Assembly (NCBI GenBank): GCA_022495005.1 | Contig: JAGYXB010001608.1 | Coordinates: 124,001 to 188,000, forward strand | Direction of reading: 5' to 3' | DNA length: 64,000 bases | From: Rhyacophila brunnea | Lineage: Eukaryota > Arthropoda > Insecta > Trichoptera > Rhyacophilidae | Shown: piece by piece, positions 1 to 13,182 of the stretch | Position numbering within the stretch: the first letter of the stretch is position 1 | Layout: each line of letters begins with the position of its first letter | The notes under the pieces: generated by a model | What the model was told of the DNA's origin: nothing | What the model saw: only the letters and a program-made list of their open reading frames with translations | The model's database searches: none | Position numbers and translations under genes: made by a program

Positions 1-1553
1 AAGTTGTTGTCTTTATATGTACGATAAAAAATTAAACCTTGACGGCTAAAATTATTAAACATGGAACATGCTTTGTCTACTGATTCTCTGAATGCTGGTT
101 GTCCAAATTCGAAAGAAAATTTATTTGCCAAAGTTAAAAAAATTCAAAGGATTCAAACAATTTTACTTTCCTGAAAATTATGTAATTGCAATAATAAAAC
201 TAAAGAAGTAATAATTACATACGAACAATACGTCGCACAGAATGTAGGTTACTGAACGTAAAACAAAAATAATCGGGGAGGGGCGCGGGCTGCGCTGCGC
301 GTCAAAAGTTATTCTATGTCTATTATTCGTAACGCTTTTGCGTCGGAGATCATGAGTAAAACATGTTCATGTTTAACACTAGCCAATGTTACATAGTTTC
401 ACAGATAACAATAAATTTTTTCAGTTATTAAATGCGCAGGAGACTAAAGCAGAGTATTAGTACTTGAGATAAACGAATCCTAAACTAAAAGAATAATGCT
501 TTATTGGAGTAGTCAGCTCATTTACGATGATTAAGCTCGACCACCAATTGTATAGTTCGCATGGAAATTTCTGATAATCATCTGTTAGTTGGATTGCCTC
601 TTGAGAGCTTGCGTAAAATCAACTTCAAATTTTCAATACTGTGTGTCCAGAAATGAGGCTGACCTCACATGCCGAAATACATTTTATTGTTTTTCACTAT
701 CTATCTACTGCATTCGCTTGAATAATTTTATTGTCCATTTTCTGAATGTCAGTCGCGTGAAAAGGTTACGGTTTCGATAATTTAACACAAATTGCTTTAT
801 TGTAGAACACAAGTGTACGGTAATAAAATCGAGAAGTAAAGATGATTTTTATTAGTTTATATTTATTTCTACATACGAGTAATATACGTTTTTATGTTTG
901 GTAGAAATTTTATAAATAAATGTAGAGATTTGTGTAACATATAATTGGCGTAAAATCATTTATTTTAGAAATTTATCTACAAACATTTTGTAAATCCCTA
1001 CCGGATGACAGAACCAGCATTAATTTCTACTTAAAATTAAAATAAATCTCTTAAGTAACAGTAACATTTATGAACATGCAATGACAGTTATCGGTCTTAT
1101 ATCCGAAAGACCTAGCGGTCCTTTAGGATAGTACATAAATATAATATAATAATCTATAAAATAATCTAAGATATTCATAACTCATATTAATGATAGTAAG
1201 TTTAGAATTCTTTATCTCTCGAATAAAGTAAACTTACTTTTAAATCTTACTTTAGAATCTCTATAAATATATTATAATCTTGACAGCAATAACAAATCGA
1301 TAAATAATATTTTAAACCTTATAAATTCTCATACCCCCCCCCCCCTCCCTCTTCTCTCAATTTTAACTGAAAAAATCAGCAATCTCTTTTTTATTAACTC
1401 AATTATTCTAGTATTACATGGATTCCTGAATAAATTTCATATTTCGGTTTAATTTCGTCCCATATTTTTTGATTGCAATTATAGTGATCTAAAAATTAAT
1501 CATTTTTTTATTATAGTTAAGTACCTATATATTAATACATAAACATCTTTGAA
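1..1553. other. Intergenic, AT-rich; no gene seen
   Basis: Only short chance frames. A small GC-rich patch stands out at about 273-305 (GGGGAGGGGCGCGGGC) and a run of 12 C at 1334-1345. I see no coding or RNA signal. Confidence 0.5.
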
Positions 1554-1760
1554 AATATGGGCCTCCACAGTGTGGAAATTGTATTAACAGATTTATTTTT
1601 ACGAGAAATAGATGTAAGCCATTTGGTCAACCTATTAGGTCCATACTCAGGAACCAAACACACATTGAAAAACAATATGCTAATTTTCAAGACCCGGGGC
1701 TTGAACACGGGACCCACGAAATTCTAATCCGATATGCTACAGATTTGCCATCGTGGGCGT
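1554..1760 (-). mobile_element. tRNA-derived SINE, family A, copy 1
   Basis: Minus-strand copy. The tRNA-like head (complement near 1690-1760, 'cacgggacccacg' and 'ccatcgtgggcgt') is followed by the body phrases 'aaaaacaat', 'acctattaggtccat' and the end 'gggcctccacag', all shared with the other family A copies. Confidence 0.75.
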
Positions 1761-4700
1761 CAAAATAAACATAATATATACATTAGCTACATTGTATTTC
1801 TTCATCTGTAGGCATACTGTAGCTAAACATAATAAAAAAAATCCTGATCGAATCTAACAACACGTGTGTTTCGTGTGTTAGAGAGAATCATTGAATTAAT
1901 AGTTTGTGGTTGTATAAATGTGTGTAAACTATAAACCACTTTGTCACATGCATGAACGGCCCTCTGAAATAGCGCCGCAGGCAATAAATAAATTAAAACC
2001 ACAATGCTGCTCTCATAATCTTTTAGCTTATCATTAATTTAAAGATTTAAAAAATATATATTGTTCTTCTTCAATAGACATTATCGCTAGTTGCTTACAC
2101 TACCACCTACGTGACTGCGTAAAATTTGAGTTATTCTCACTCTGGCATTTAAAATTTAAAAATACATCAATTGTTGTCTTAGTACATATCGCAGAAATTA
2201 TAACAATGGTTTGCCCTTATAGTTAGCCTTCACGCATGCAGTACTGCTTTAATTATTATTTTTTTTAAATCGTATGCAATCTTGAATCAAGAAATTTTTC
2301 ATGGTCAATAATTTTCGTCATCCGAAATTATTTAATGTATATACGAGTATGTACATTAATTTTAAACAGAAATTTAGATTTTTCCATTAATATATACAGT
2401 TTTTATTACCATGTGGGGAGTCTAAGACGATTTGGCGCTATTTTCTGGACGTCTGGACAACTGGGCGTTGAACTTTTATTCAAATGTAAATACGTGCGTT
2501 TAAACTTAAATTAACAAGTAGTATAGGTACATAAAAAAATAAATAATATAAATTATAAAGTATCTAGCTGTAATAAAGTAAAATTTATGGTTGTTGGTAA
2601 CATAAATGGTGTACTTTTACATTCTAATCTTGCACTGAAACTGCTGCGATATTTATAAGGTACATTGCCTTCTTATTTACACAATAAATTGCACAAATCT
2701 TCAATATATCGACCAAACAATCAATAATATTGCTCATAAATATTCTCAATGTTGGCCAATCTCCTAATAACTGTTTGGTTGGAGGTTCACACAATCTATT
2801 GTATCAATCCAAGATTCATTGAACTACATTGCGCGATATTTCTAATGTTCAGTGATCAGTCTTTACAGTTTACAACAACCATAAACGTCGCTTTATTATA
2901 GATTATACTCGACTTGTTTATCTACTTCCTGGTTCAAGTATAATAAACGTATATATTTTTGCACTTTTCATTTATCTGTGCGGCGCCCGAATGTCCATCT
3001 CCAGTTGTGTCGTCATCCCGCTGTTCAAGTGCCCAGTCGGTGTTGCCGAATTTTCATAAACCTTTCATTTGATTAAAGCCAAATTACACTAAGAAAGTAC
3101 CTACTATCTACCCAAATACGAATGACTATTAGTATCTAATTAAATTTTTTTATTACTCGTATATTATCTAATCTATCGAAACTAATTCTTCATTTTTTGT
3201 ACTCATCTGTCAACTGACGTAGTTTTGCAATACTAATACTAATTCAAGTCGTATTATCCAAATGTTGGGAATACTGTATCCACGGCGCGTGCATTTATTC
3301 AAATACACCAATGATAAAGCAACCATTAAACTATATAAATTTATGTTAACCTTTAATTTTTAATTATTCATTTTATATTGTGTTTTTTTTAATATATGGA
3401 AAATTGTAATGTTTAAAATGCAGGCAATTTCGGTCGCGAAAAGCGACATTTCCGTATTAATTATTATTTTCTTAAACTGTGCATAGGGTTTATAATAATT
3501 AGTTAGTTTTACATAACATCGACGTCCTTACATTTGGCCCCGAAAGAGCAACTTACAAATGATTGCAGGTTTATAGTTTTCTTTTAATCAAACAAGCTGT
3601 TAATTCAATTATAAAATAAATGTTAATAAAATCAGTCTGTCTACGGATAGAATACGTAATTTTTGTAAAGAAGAATGAATCATAATCGAGCTTTATAAAT
3701 AAGCTCTACTTAAATAAATAATGAATATCTTCACAGAGATAATTACATATTAATATTCTGTAAAGCTTCCACGGTAGTATCAGTTACATTAAATATGTGC
3801 TAAAAAATGTATGAAAAAACTTCGGAAGACAAATATCACGATGTACAGATGAGCTAATAGTAATTTTTCACGGTCGGTAGTTTTATGCAACACATAATTG
3901 AGCATTCGTCTGCCAATCTGATCGGCCGTCATAAGTTGCTAAGGTCAATGGTGCCATCAATCACGCGTCGTCTTCGTAACTTTTATGTAAATTAGGCAAT
4001 TTATGTAATGTATGTAGCACATAGTTAGTGTCAGTTTAAGCAAACTATTTAATGCGAAGGTATTTTTAATGCTATTCATGATTTGAGCTTTTTCAAGTCC
4101 CGGAAAATGTAGTTTAATATAATATGATCGTGATGGCCGACACGTTGCCGGATGACTTTTGCCAAGTCTAATTAACACCTGTCAATATTAACTAATGAAG
4201 TAGTTAATAATGTAGGTAGTTAATCCTAAATCAATCTTTATTAACGGATCTCTAAAAAATATGTTTCTTAAGAAAACACGTTTACCAAGTTAGTATAGAT
4301 CAGTGATGAGAAAACTTTCTTTTCAGGAGGGAAAAATTGTATACTATTTTTTTTGTGCTGCATTGCCAAAAATAATCGTTCAAAAATGAGGTAGTCACAT
4401 TTTTCTTATGTCTGTAACTGAATAAAAAATCAATTTTCACGTATCTTTCATAGCAAAAATTTGGTACATTTGACGACTCATTTTTTGACGAATGACAATT
4501 TACCAATTTCATCATCTAATTGAGAATTTTTTTTTTAAATATTTTCTATGTCTACTTATGATAAATTTTCTTTCAGATTTTTTCCGAGAAGTAACAAAAT
4601 TGCATATGGAGTGAGGAAGTTAAATTACCTGCTTCAAAGAAATTAAAATGCAACACATCGAAGTGATTGGTTGGAAAAGAAACAAATGAATTTCACATTT

Positions 4701-5478
4701 TATGTCACCTGTATTTACTATCCACTCATTATATGCGAGAATAAAAAAGACGAACACCCCATACTGGTACAAACTACCTATAGGTTTATGACAATAATTC
4801 ATCCTCCGATGTCAGAAAGATCAAATAGCAAATCCCATACTACGCTACATTTGCTCCCTTAGAAAGTTATTCCAGGAGAGCTAATCATGTTTTTAAAATT
4901 ATGATAAATGTCCCAAGAAATATTTAAATTATAGAAATACAAAATTATAAAATTTATGTGACATTTATTGGTGTGTGATTTCCCAAAATACATCCTGAGA
5001 CCCGTCACACATCAGACGATCCATCGTGATCGATCGAAATCAGAGACAATGCAACCATATTCTAAATAATAAACAGACTTTCTCTTGTCACCGCATCATT
5101 TTTCACCCAGCTATAACAAGTACACGATGCAGTTGCATCACGACACATTGCTCATTATTAGTACAGGTAATGATTAAAAAATGACCAATCTAATATTTTT
5201 ACAATTGAATCAGTATTTATTCGGTACAAACAGTTTAAAATAGTGACTAAGAGTGATTTTTTTTAATTAGATGGGTTATATAGATAATGGTGTATATGTA
5301 GATACTTTTCAGTCATACTTACGGTTAATTTAATTATGATAATTTATTAGAGGTCTCGAAATGACCGGTTCACAAAATCCCCGATATTTTCTTTCCGTCT
5401 CATGGAAAAAACTATTTAACAGACAGATTAATAAGTAGTCCAAACAAAAAAATCTAACATTTATTTTTATAAAATACA
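1761..5478. other. Intergenic; a possible inverted-repeat element at about 2440-3050
   Basis: GGACAACTGGGCG at 2455 and its approximate inverse CCAGTTGTGT at 3001 bracket about 600 bp and resemble the ends of the element at 8281-8660. The rest is AT-rich with no coding signal; the short frames at 3957-4862 resemble no known protein. Confidence 0.35.
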
Positions 5479-6966
5479 AGCTGAAGTACCCGGTTTCGCA
5501 CAGCATCGCTTCGTGGATACATTTATCTTAGTTATTTAAAAAATAATAATTAATAATTATCTTTTTAATATTAAAATATCTGTGTAATACAATATGGCAA
5601 TATGAAAATAATTATAATTTGAGTAAAGGTCAAACAAAAGAACACTAAATAAAATCGAATCCAAAATATGCAAACGTTATTAATAGTATTAATATGTAGT
5701 AAAAATCCAAAATTGGATGGAACAAACAACAAACTTTGTATTTTATATAAAAACCTTCGCAGGTGTGCGCACAACAACTGACAAAAGTTTCATCGCAATC
5801 GGATTAATGGTATAGGAATGCATACGAATAGAAGAAGAAGATGGTTGTACTAATTCAGAAACCTTCGCGGGTGTTGGCACAATTACTGACGAAAGTTTTA
5901 TTGCAATCGGATGAATGGTATAGGAACGCATACGAATAGAAGAGAAGAAGATGGTTGTACTAATTCAGAAACCTTTGCGGGTGTGCGCACAGCAACTAAT
6001 CAAAATTCCATCGCAATCGGATGAATGGTCTAAGAACGCATACGAATAGAAGAAGATAGAATAGAAGAAAAAGAAGATGAAAATGGTTGTACCAATTCAG
6101 AAACCTTTGGGGCGTAAGAACAACAATTGATCAAACTTTCATTTCAATCGGATGAATGGTATAGAAATGCATACAAATAGAAGAAGAAGATGGTTGTACT
6201 AATTCAGAAACCTTTGCGGGTGTTGGCACAATTACTGACGAAGGTTTTATTGCAATCGGATGAATGGTATAGGAACGCATACGAATAGAAGAGAAGAAGA
6301 TGGTTGTACTAATTCAGAAACCTTTGCGGGTGTGGGCATAACAACTGATCAAAATTTCATCACAATCGGATGAATGGTATAAGAACGCATACAAAAAGAA
6401 GAAGATAGAATAGAAGAAAAAGATGAAGAAAATAGTTATACCAATTCAGAAACCTTTACGGGCGTGAGCACAACACTTGATCAAAATTTCATCGCAATCG
6501 GACGAATCGTATAGGAACCATACGAATAAATGAAGATATAATAAAGAAGAATAGAAGAAGATGGTTTTCCTAATTAAGAAACCTTTGCGGGTGTGCGTAC
6601 AATAACTGACGAAAGTTTCGTCGCAATCGGATGAATGATATAGGAACCATACGAATAAAAGAAAATAGAATGAAGAAGAAGAAGAAGACGATGATTTTTC
6701 TAATTCAGAAACCTTCGAGGGTGTACATACAACCACTTTTTTACCAAAATTTCATCGCAATCGGATGAATGGTATAGGAACGCATACGGGACAGACAGAC
6801 AGACAGACAGACATACAGACATTCATTTTTATATATAAGATATAGCCTATACTCTTCGCGCAAGTGCAAGCAATAAGTTGTCAAAGTTTTATCGCAATGG
6901 GATGAACAGTATGGCAGCGCATAAAATACGAACAAACAAACAAATATTGATTTTTATATATTAGAT
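5479..6966 (+). mobile_element. Composite repeat element with internal tandem repeats, copy 1
   Basis: Starts AGCTGAAGTACCCGGTTTCG and ends with a GACA microsatellite (about 6785-6815), then ATTCATTTTTATATATAAGA, a last unit and TTTTTATATATTAGAT. Inside are about nine tandem units of 105-135 bp, each with 'cagaaacctttgcgggtg', a stretch like 'tttcatcgcaatcggatgaatgg', 'aacgcatacgaat' and a GAA-rich linker; units begin near 5745, 5855, 5965, 6098, 6204, 6327, 6443, 6575 and 6705. A second copy is at 55691-56971. I recall similar units ('caatcgg...' with CAGA repeats) from other arthropod genomes but cannot name the class. Open frames on the minus strand come from the repeat, not from a gene. 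Confidence 0.8.
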
Positions 6967-8280
6967 ACATAAAATTAGCGATCCGGTTCGTAAAATTTTC
7001 CCATTTCGAGTGCTATGTTAAAATAATATGATATTAGGTAGGTACTATGGATAAATAGGTACATACACACTAGATGGTGTTAATGATTAGTTTTTTCAAT
7101 ATTATTTTTAAAAATATAATATAAAATTAATTATGATTTAATGCCGTAGAAATTATATAATATTTGAATAAAAGGCAACTTTTGTGCAATTTACCCATCT
7201 GTTACGACAATTTGCTGGTAGATGTCACGATATTCTAACCAAAACATGATTACTTTACATATGGATTATTACAGCCTTTGAGCGCATGAAAATTGGTAGG
7301 AAATATATAGCGTAGTGCATCTGTAGGTAGATAGATATATTGAGTTATACACACATTGCCTTATACATGTATATAGTTTATTGTTAAGTGTTGAAGCAAC
7401 AAGAAGCGGTAGATATGTATACGAGCCTACGAGGTGAGATGTGGACCCATCAACTTCTGCATAAAATCGAATGCTGTGTTCGCAAACAAAAAAAATGGAA
7501 AATGCAGTCCACAGCATCGCAGCAACATGTCGTCATGTCTGCGCTAGAAGTAAAAAACGTTCGCTGCTAAATGGAGCATATATCCCTCCGCAAGTTAGAG
7601 GATTAATAGATTTATTAACAAGAAATGGTTAACCATTCGCCAAACGCACACATGCATGATCACAAAATAAAATCAGCATACATTTTTGCACAACCGTATT
7701 GTGATCGAACCCGTGACCCATACCGCACTACATACACGGTTACCGTGGGTGTAAATGAGTAAACACGACAAGGCGGTATTAAATAAAATAATAATCCAAT
7801 TATTCTTCAGAAAGTTCACGCCCTATTTTACATGACCTATTAATATAATGTAGGTTCAGTGAAGGGCAAAATTTTAATTAAAAAATAAACTCATAAACCT
7901 GACATACAATAATAATTATTACTTGTTTAATATACACCCAGGTACGACTTATTTAATGTTGATAATATCTATCATGTGGGTTGCGGGCATAATTTAATGT
8001 GAATTATTTTTTCCTCTTAAATGGTAATTAGCCATAAAATTTAATAGGTACAAGTTGGTACTATGTTGCACCGCTTAAATAATAGTGGGTCGGTGGGTCG
8101 ATGCGAGATGCGAACCTCATTGTTCTTATTATTATGAAAGTGAAAGGAGCAAAGTGTATCAAATAACAAATGTCATGCCTTCCAACTTCCAGCTTTATTC
8201 ACCTATACGGTCATCCTATTATCGAAAGTGAAGCTTTATTGAGTTTAATATCTTATAGTTTTATTAATATGCTAGTGAAT
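6967..8280. other. Intergenic with a SINE-like fragment near 7701-7752
   Basis: At 7701-7752 (minus strand) 'gggttcgatcac' looks like a tRNA B box and 'cccacggtaaccgtg' like a family A head; no body follows. The stretch 7380-7570 has frames on both strands that I do not recognise. Otherwise AT-rich. Confidence 0.35.
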
Positions 8281-8660
8281 AGCGGGACTAGGACAACTGG
8301 GCGCCTGGATAATTGGGTGCCGCACTGTATCATGAAATAAATATACGTTCGTTATGATTTTATAGAGACAATATACGAGTTTATTTACTACTTAGTAGTT
8401 TTAATTCATTTTGCTATTAACACAATATTTTTTATTGCGGATTGAGAATTATTATGCCTGAGGTTTTTTATAAAAATAAAATAACTCCCTTCTCGTTGGA
8501 ACTTAAACATATGCACAATTGAATCATTATTTACGTGTGCATATTTCAAACTCTCAGCAAGTATTAAATAATAATTTAAATATAAATAATAATATTAGAT
8601 ATATAATTCACGAATTATTACGTGGTGTCCAGTTGTCCCGGCACCGAATCGTCCTTGACC
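8281..8660. mobile_element. Short inverted-repeat element (MITE-like)
   Basis: GGACAACTGG at 8291..8300 is inverted as CCAGTTGTCC at 8629..8638, with GTGCCG/CGGCAC pairs beside both. About 380 bp, AT-rich inside, no coding capacity. Exact ends and target-site duplication were not resolved. Confidence 0.4.
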
Positions 8661-9584
8661 TTGAATAGCAACCTCTCCAAAGTTATATCTTCACCGTTCT
8701 GTCGTTGTGTTTTAAAAATTGTCATTCATTTGCTTAAAAAACAATGTAGTACCTACCTGCCCATAACAATTATGTATGGTAGCAAATGTGGTGTGGTGTG
8801 AGATTTGCTAGTTTCTAATAAAAATATTAATTGGTAGGTATATGGAAATTTCAAATGTGGTTTAAATATTAAGTACATAAAAGTGACGGTTAAAAAATAA
8901 ATTGTAAATAATTAAATAATGTTTACCTTGCCCATTTCACAGGGATTTTCGTAAGATGGCAATTCTTAGATTTATAACTGGTCAAAAAACTGAAACAAAG
9001 ATATTATTTTCCTAAGCCAATCCAACATATCACATACCTGGATGTGGGTCCAATCACTTCGATATTATTGCTACTGTTGTGCATTTGAATTTCTTTGATC
9101 AAGCTTGTTTACCTTGCCTACTCCACGTGCAAGTTTGTTATATAAGCAATAATTCATCTCTGAAAAAAGTGGTTGAATGTTTACAGTAAGTAGATATAGA
9201 AAATATATTTTAAAAATTCCGTTGGTTGTTCCGATAAGTTTTAAAATTCGCAGCAATTAATAAACAAAAATACGTTATAAAATGACACTTTCTGACATTA
9301 GAGAAGAAATGTTCATATTAACATAGTTTGTATGCAAGTGACAGACGATCGAATTCGTTTGTTTTTCTTTTTTAAATTTTGTAAAAAATGAGAGAATAGT
9401 ATGCAGCTGACATAACATTGGACGTTCCTTTGTTTTTTTTTTAATCTTTTATAAAACGAATGAATATCAGAATAATGCGTTTTGAATTTGGAATGCTTAC
9501 ATATTATGAAGATAAACATTTTATCAAAAAAATATTTTTCGAATTTAATAGGTAGGTAATTCTAATAAACGTAATAATTCTCTT
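8661..9584. other. Intergenic, AT-rich; nothing recognised
   Basis: No coding, tRNA or clear repeat signal; the short frames at 9071-9519 are low in complexity. Confidence 0.4.
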
Positions 9585-9965
9585 CTTACTTTTATGCCAT
9601 ATCTGTTATCGGTCGTCGGTGATGCTTATGCTATTTTTCCCTGTCTGCCACTGCTCCAAATAAGGATGTAGTGCTGAGCTCAAACCAATCATTGGGATTC
9701 TTGCGGCTGGACGTTATTCTTTTTCCAGAACCTCGCATGCCGGTGATCCATCGGTGATCTTCCCATGTTTATATCTCTCGGGATGCCGCATCATTATTTC
9801 TCTGATTGTTTATTTGGTTTTATTCACCCTGGACCTTTGTAACTTTATTTTTAACGGCTAATACGGAGCACGCGTCAGTGTAAACACATTTAGAAAGCTT
9901 TAAGTTTTCTAGGCGTTGTTTCTGTGAGTTTCTTCGCCTCCACTCCATATAATAGGACTGAAAAT
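9585..9965 (-). pseudogene. Decayed LINE reverse-transcriptase 3' end
   Basis: On the minus strand broken frames give pieces such as EIMMRHPERYKHGKI and, in another frame, NDWFELSTTSLFGAVADREK, which line up with the C-terminal part of the 24515-24898 LINE remnant (WYECSSFELFRVADDKYK). At least one frameshift and several stops. The end toward 9585 has the AAGAAGAGA tail expected of this family. The catalytic core and endonuclease are absent. Confidence 0.55.
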
Positions 9966-11665
9966 ACATCATTCATAACTCATCACTGTGTGTTTACGAC
10001 CATGAACATGACCATGAAAAAAATTATTATAACATACTAACTGTTGGCAAACGTTCCACATGTTATAGAATTAATGAAAATGCAGTTTACAATTATTAAT
10101 TTAACATATTTATCAAATATTAAATAATTTATAAAACTATACCATCGCACAACAAACAGCATCATGTAACAATTCGCCTAGTCTTCGATGTAATATTTAA
10201 AGACCGCATAAATTACGAGTGACGTTGGTGGAAACATGACAATACTACATGCAAGGAATGTAAATGAACTTCTTGTTACGAAGGGAAAAAAATAAAAGAT
10301 AAAGTACACTTTCAGTTAAAACGAATTATATTGGGACCATGCCAGAATTCTAGAAGTGGTAAATTGTCATAAGAGAACAATTTTATTCGTAGAAACTTGT
10401 TGTAGATTCGATCTAGCTTATTTTTGGATAGATAATTGAGCACTTCGTTTAATACTGGTATATTAACAAGAATAAATTATAAAATACGGACATTTTTTTT
10501 TATTGAAAACCCAAATAATGATTTGACAGACATTTGAAACTGTTAATCATTGATACCATATGCAATGACTTATAGCGCCTTATGGTGTTGCGTTTATTTT
10601 ATTTTTATCGTCCTCCTAGCTATTCAATATTTGACAATAAATTTTATTGTCATGTCAAAACTCTTTGTGTTTTTTTTAATGTAGTGTTTATAAATTTACT
10701 GTGGACAAATAATGATCTAGAAAATTTCCCCTACCGGCCACTATTGCGTCTCCGAGCTCAACCATACAAAAATATGTTAGACAAATATAATTATCTAAAT
10801 GAGTTAACATCTGTTTGAATAATTCACCAATTTTTCATATGTAGAAATTCAAAAAAATGTATTGTTAAATAATAATTATAGTATGAGACATCGTAGAGTT
10901 GAAAAGTCGAATAACTAAGTAGCTGCAAGGCAGATGTATTGGTAGAGTCAGTATGTGTGTAAGTCGGTCAACTTTGCGTCACATCGCTAGTAAAGAGAGG
11001 TACATTCACACTTAAAAAAACAATCAATACTTATCTCTTGTATATTATTTATAACAATATAAAACTTCACCAAATGGAGCCTATAATGGATTGCTAATAA
11101 TGTAACTATCTCAACAGACATGTTACAATTACAATTCGCTTTAACACCTGGCCTGGATACAATTTAGTAAACATCCATAGAGTGGGGGTTAAAGAACAAA
11201 CCTTTTAACGAATTATGGTTTTAGCTATTTTATCTATTGATTGGATCCTTACCTTGAATGACAGATTGATGTCTGATCAATCAAGTTGTGTCTTCAGAAA
11301 ATAAAGTCTGTTACTATTCATATATTTGTGAACGACTCGCACACACAGAAAATTGGTTTGGTAAAGGGGGGTCCATTTCGAAAAAATATCCATAATAATG
11401 TATTATTGATTTTTTGGACCCAAACTCCCGTAAGGGTAAGGACAGGGCCCTGGTGGAGGACTTACAATATTATAATGATAACTAATATAATATAATAAGT
11501 CATAACTAATTTATAGTTGATTTTATAGTCTATTCCATTTTTTTAATACTGCTCTCTTTAAAACATTAAAACATCAAGGAGTCCATGATAATTCTAATAA
11601 AGAAATTAATATTACCGCCTTACCATTGAAACTACTCCACTTGTACGTTTCTGACTCTACGCTAT
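9966..11665. other. Intergenic, AT-rich; nothing recognised
   Basis: No supported gene. The frame at 10582-10818 is long only because TAA happens to be rare there and has no recognisable motif. Confidence 0.4.
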
Positions 11666-12394
11666 TTTTATTTACCACGTTTTTATTAACTCGTATTCTT
11701 GTTTGTCCGGTACAGATTTTTTCTTGTGCAGTACAATTTTTTTAACTGATTTCCCGACTAGCCTAGACATTTGTAACTTTTAGAATATATCATTACACAA
11801 CGACAATGCATTCTTTTAATACTTTTGGCCATCTTTATTTTTTTTCGACCATGTCCGATCCTAATAGGATCATATGGGCCTCCACAGAGTAGAGGTTTGT
11901 ATTAACAGATTTTATTTTTTACGAGAAATGGATGTCAGCCACTTGCTCAACCTATTAGGTCCATACGCTGACTCACACACAAATTGAAAAACAATATATG
12001 TACTTGCCAGACCTAGGATTCGAACCTGGGACCCACGGCGTGATAGTCCAACGCTTAAGCCGCGCGGCCACCGTGGGCGTGAATTCAATTCATTTTCAGT
12101 TAATTCTGTTTTGTATGTTTCGGAAAAAAATCGTTAAAAGTAATATTTACTACTCACTATTATTGGTTAGTAAATGGGTCCTGGCAACTAAATTGTTAAT
12201 ATATACGTGCGTTACTATGGAAATCAATATGAAATATCAAAATGACATTTCTGTATTCTATAATATTTATTCAATATTTCTATCAAGTACAATAAAAAGT
12301 TTTAATTAATACATAAAATTGTCAGGTTTATATGATTCAACAGAAAATTTAAAAACGTGGTATATAAAAAGTTCCTTTCATCTTGTAATTATTA
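11666..12394 (+). repeat. 500-bp dispersed repeat R1, copy 1, split by a SINE
   Basis: Same order of segments as 38981-39492 and, inverted, 44761-45245: 'ttaccacgttttt', 'cttgtttgtccggt', 'ttcccgacta', 'ttttagaatatatca', 'attcttttaatactttt', then after the SINE 'aattcattttcagttaattc', 'atatatacgtgcgttacta', 'aaaaacgtggtatataaaa', 'cttgtaattatta'. No coding capacity. Class unknown; no clear terminal inverted repeats. Confidence 0.75.
11838..12080 (-). mobile_element. tRNA-derived SINE, family A, copy 2 (nested in R1)
   Basis: Complete minus-strand copy. Head: complement of 'aacgcttaagccgcgcggccaccgtggg', with the A box in GGCCGCGCGGC and the B box in GGTTCGAATCC form near 12015-12030. Body: 'acctattaggtccatac', 'gagaaatggatgtcagcc'. 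3' end: 'gggcctccacagagtagagg' and 'gaccatgtccgatcctaat'. The two other R1 copies are uninterrupted at this point, so the SINE arrived later than R1. Confidence 0.85.
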
Positions 12395-13180
12395 TATCAT
12401 TCACCTATAGCCATAGGATAAATAATTGGTAGTGCTGTAACCTCTAATCATACAATTTACGAGAATTATTTTATTGTAATTTTTTAAACTTTAAAATCAA
12501 ACATGTAAGTGTAACTGTGTCTTTATATGCGACCAGCCCCGCCAAAATAGATCACAATTATACGATCACTGCAGGCCACAAATTCACTTTTTTTATCAGC
12601 CAAAACGAGTTTAAATGGTTATCGCGATATTCGAGTAACTACTCACCATTGCATGTGTAGTTGTGCGCCTTGCATATACGCAACCATCTCATAAATATTG
12701 TAAATGTATGTCAAGTTATATGTTACCAATTCGAGTTCGCGGTCAAAAGTCAACACAAAAGCTCCCAGTAAAAAAAATATAATATATAATTATTATATAA
12801 TAGTGAAAATATCACACGCCAACGCATAATTAACTATGGGAAAGATGTTGGACGTCCGAGGCATCAATAAAATGATGATGTCAGCGTTGATGTTTGTTTC
12901 CAGGAGCTTTTTGGCAGTGGAGGACTGATAAGCTTTGATTTGACTACTTGATGACACTGGTACATATACTGGATGTCGAACTATGAGGACAATGAAGCGA
13001 CTACAAAATTGTAATAATAATAAATATTATAGTCTTAATTTTATGTTAAAAAGGTGAAGTAGATTAGCATTATATATTATTGGGTATCTATATAAACCTG
13101 ATGAAAAAATATTTCAGGGTGATCTAAAAATGTATATGTTGAGGTAATAGCAATTGCACTCGGAATTATATTTGAAACAA
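12395..13180. other. Intergenic; nothing recognised
   Basis: AT-rich, only short frames, no repeat shared with the rest of the window that I can see. Confidence 0.4.
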
Positions 13181-13182
13181 GA

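Noticed and set aside
6446..6736. 96-residue minus-strand frame
   Set aside because: Also inside the tandem units of the first composite element; serine runs come from the GAA-rich linker.
5479..6966. CRISPR-like array
   Set aside because: The repeats are long, variable and without regular spacers, in a eukaryotic transposon context.
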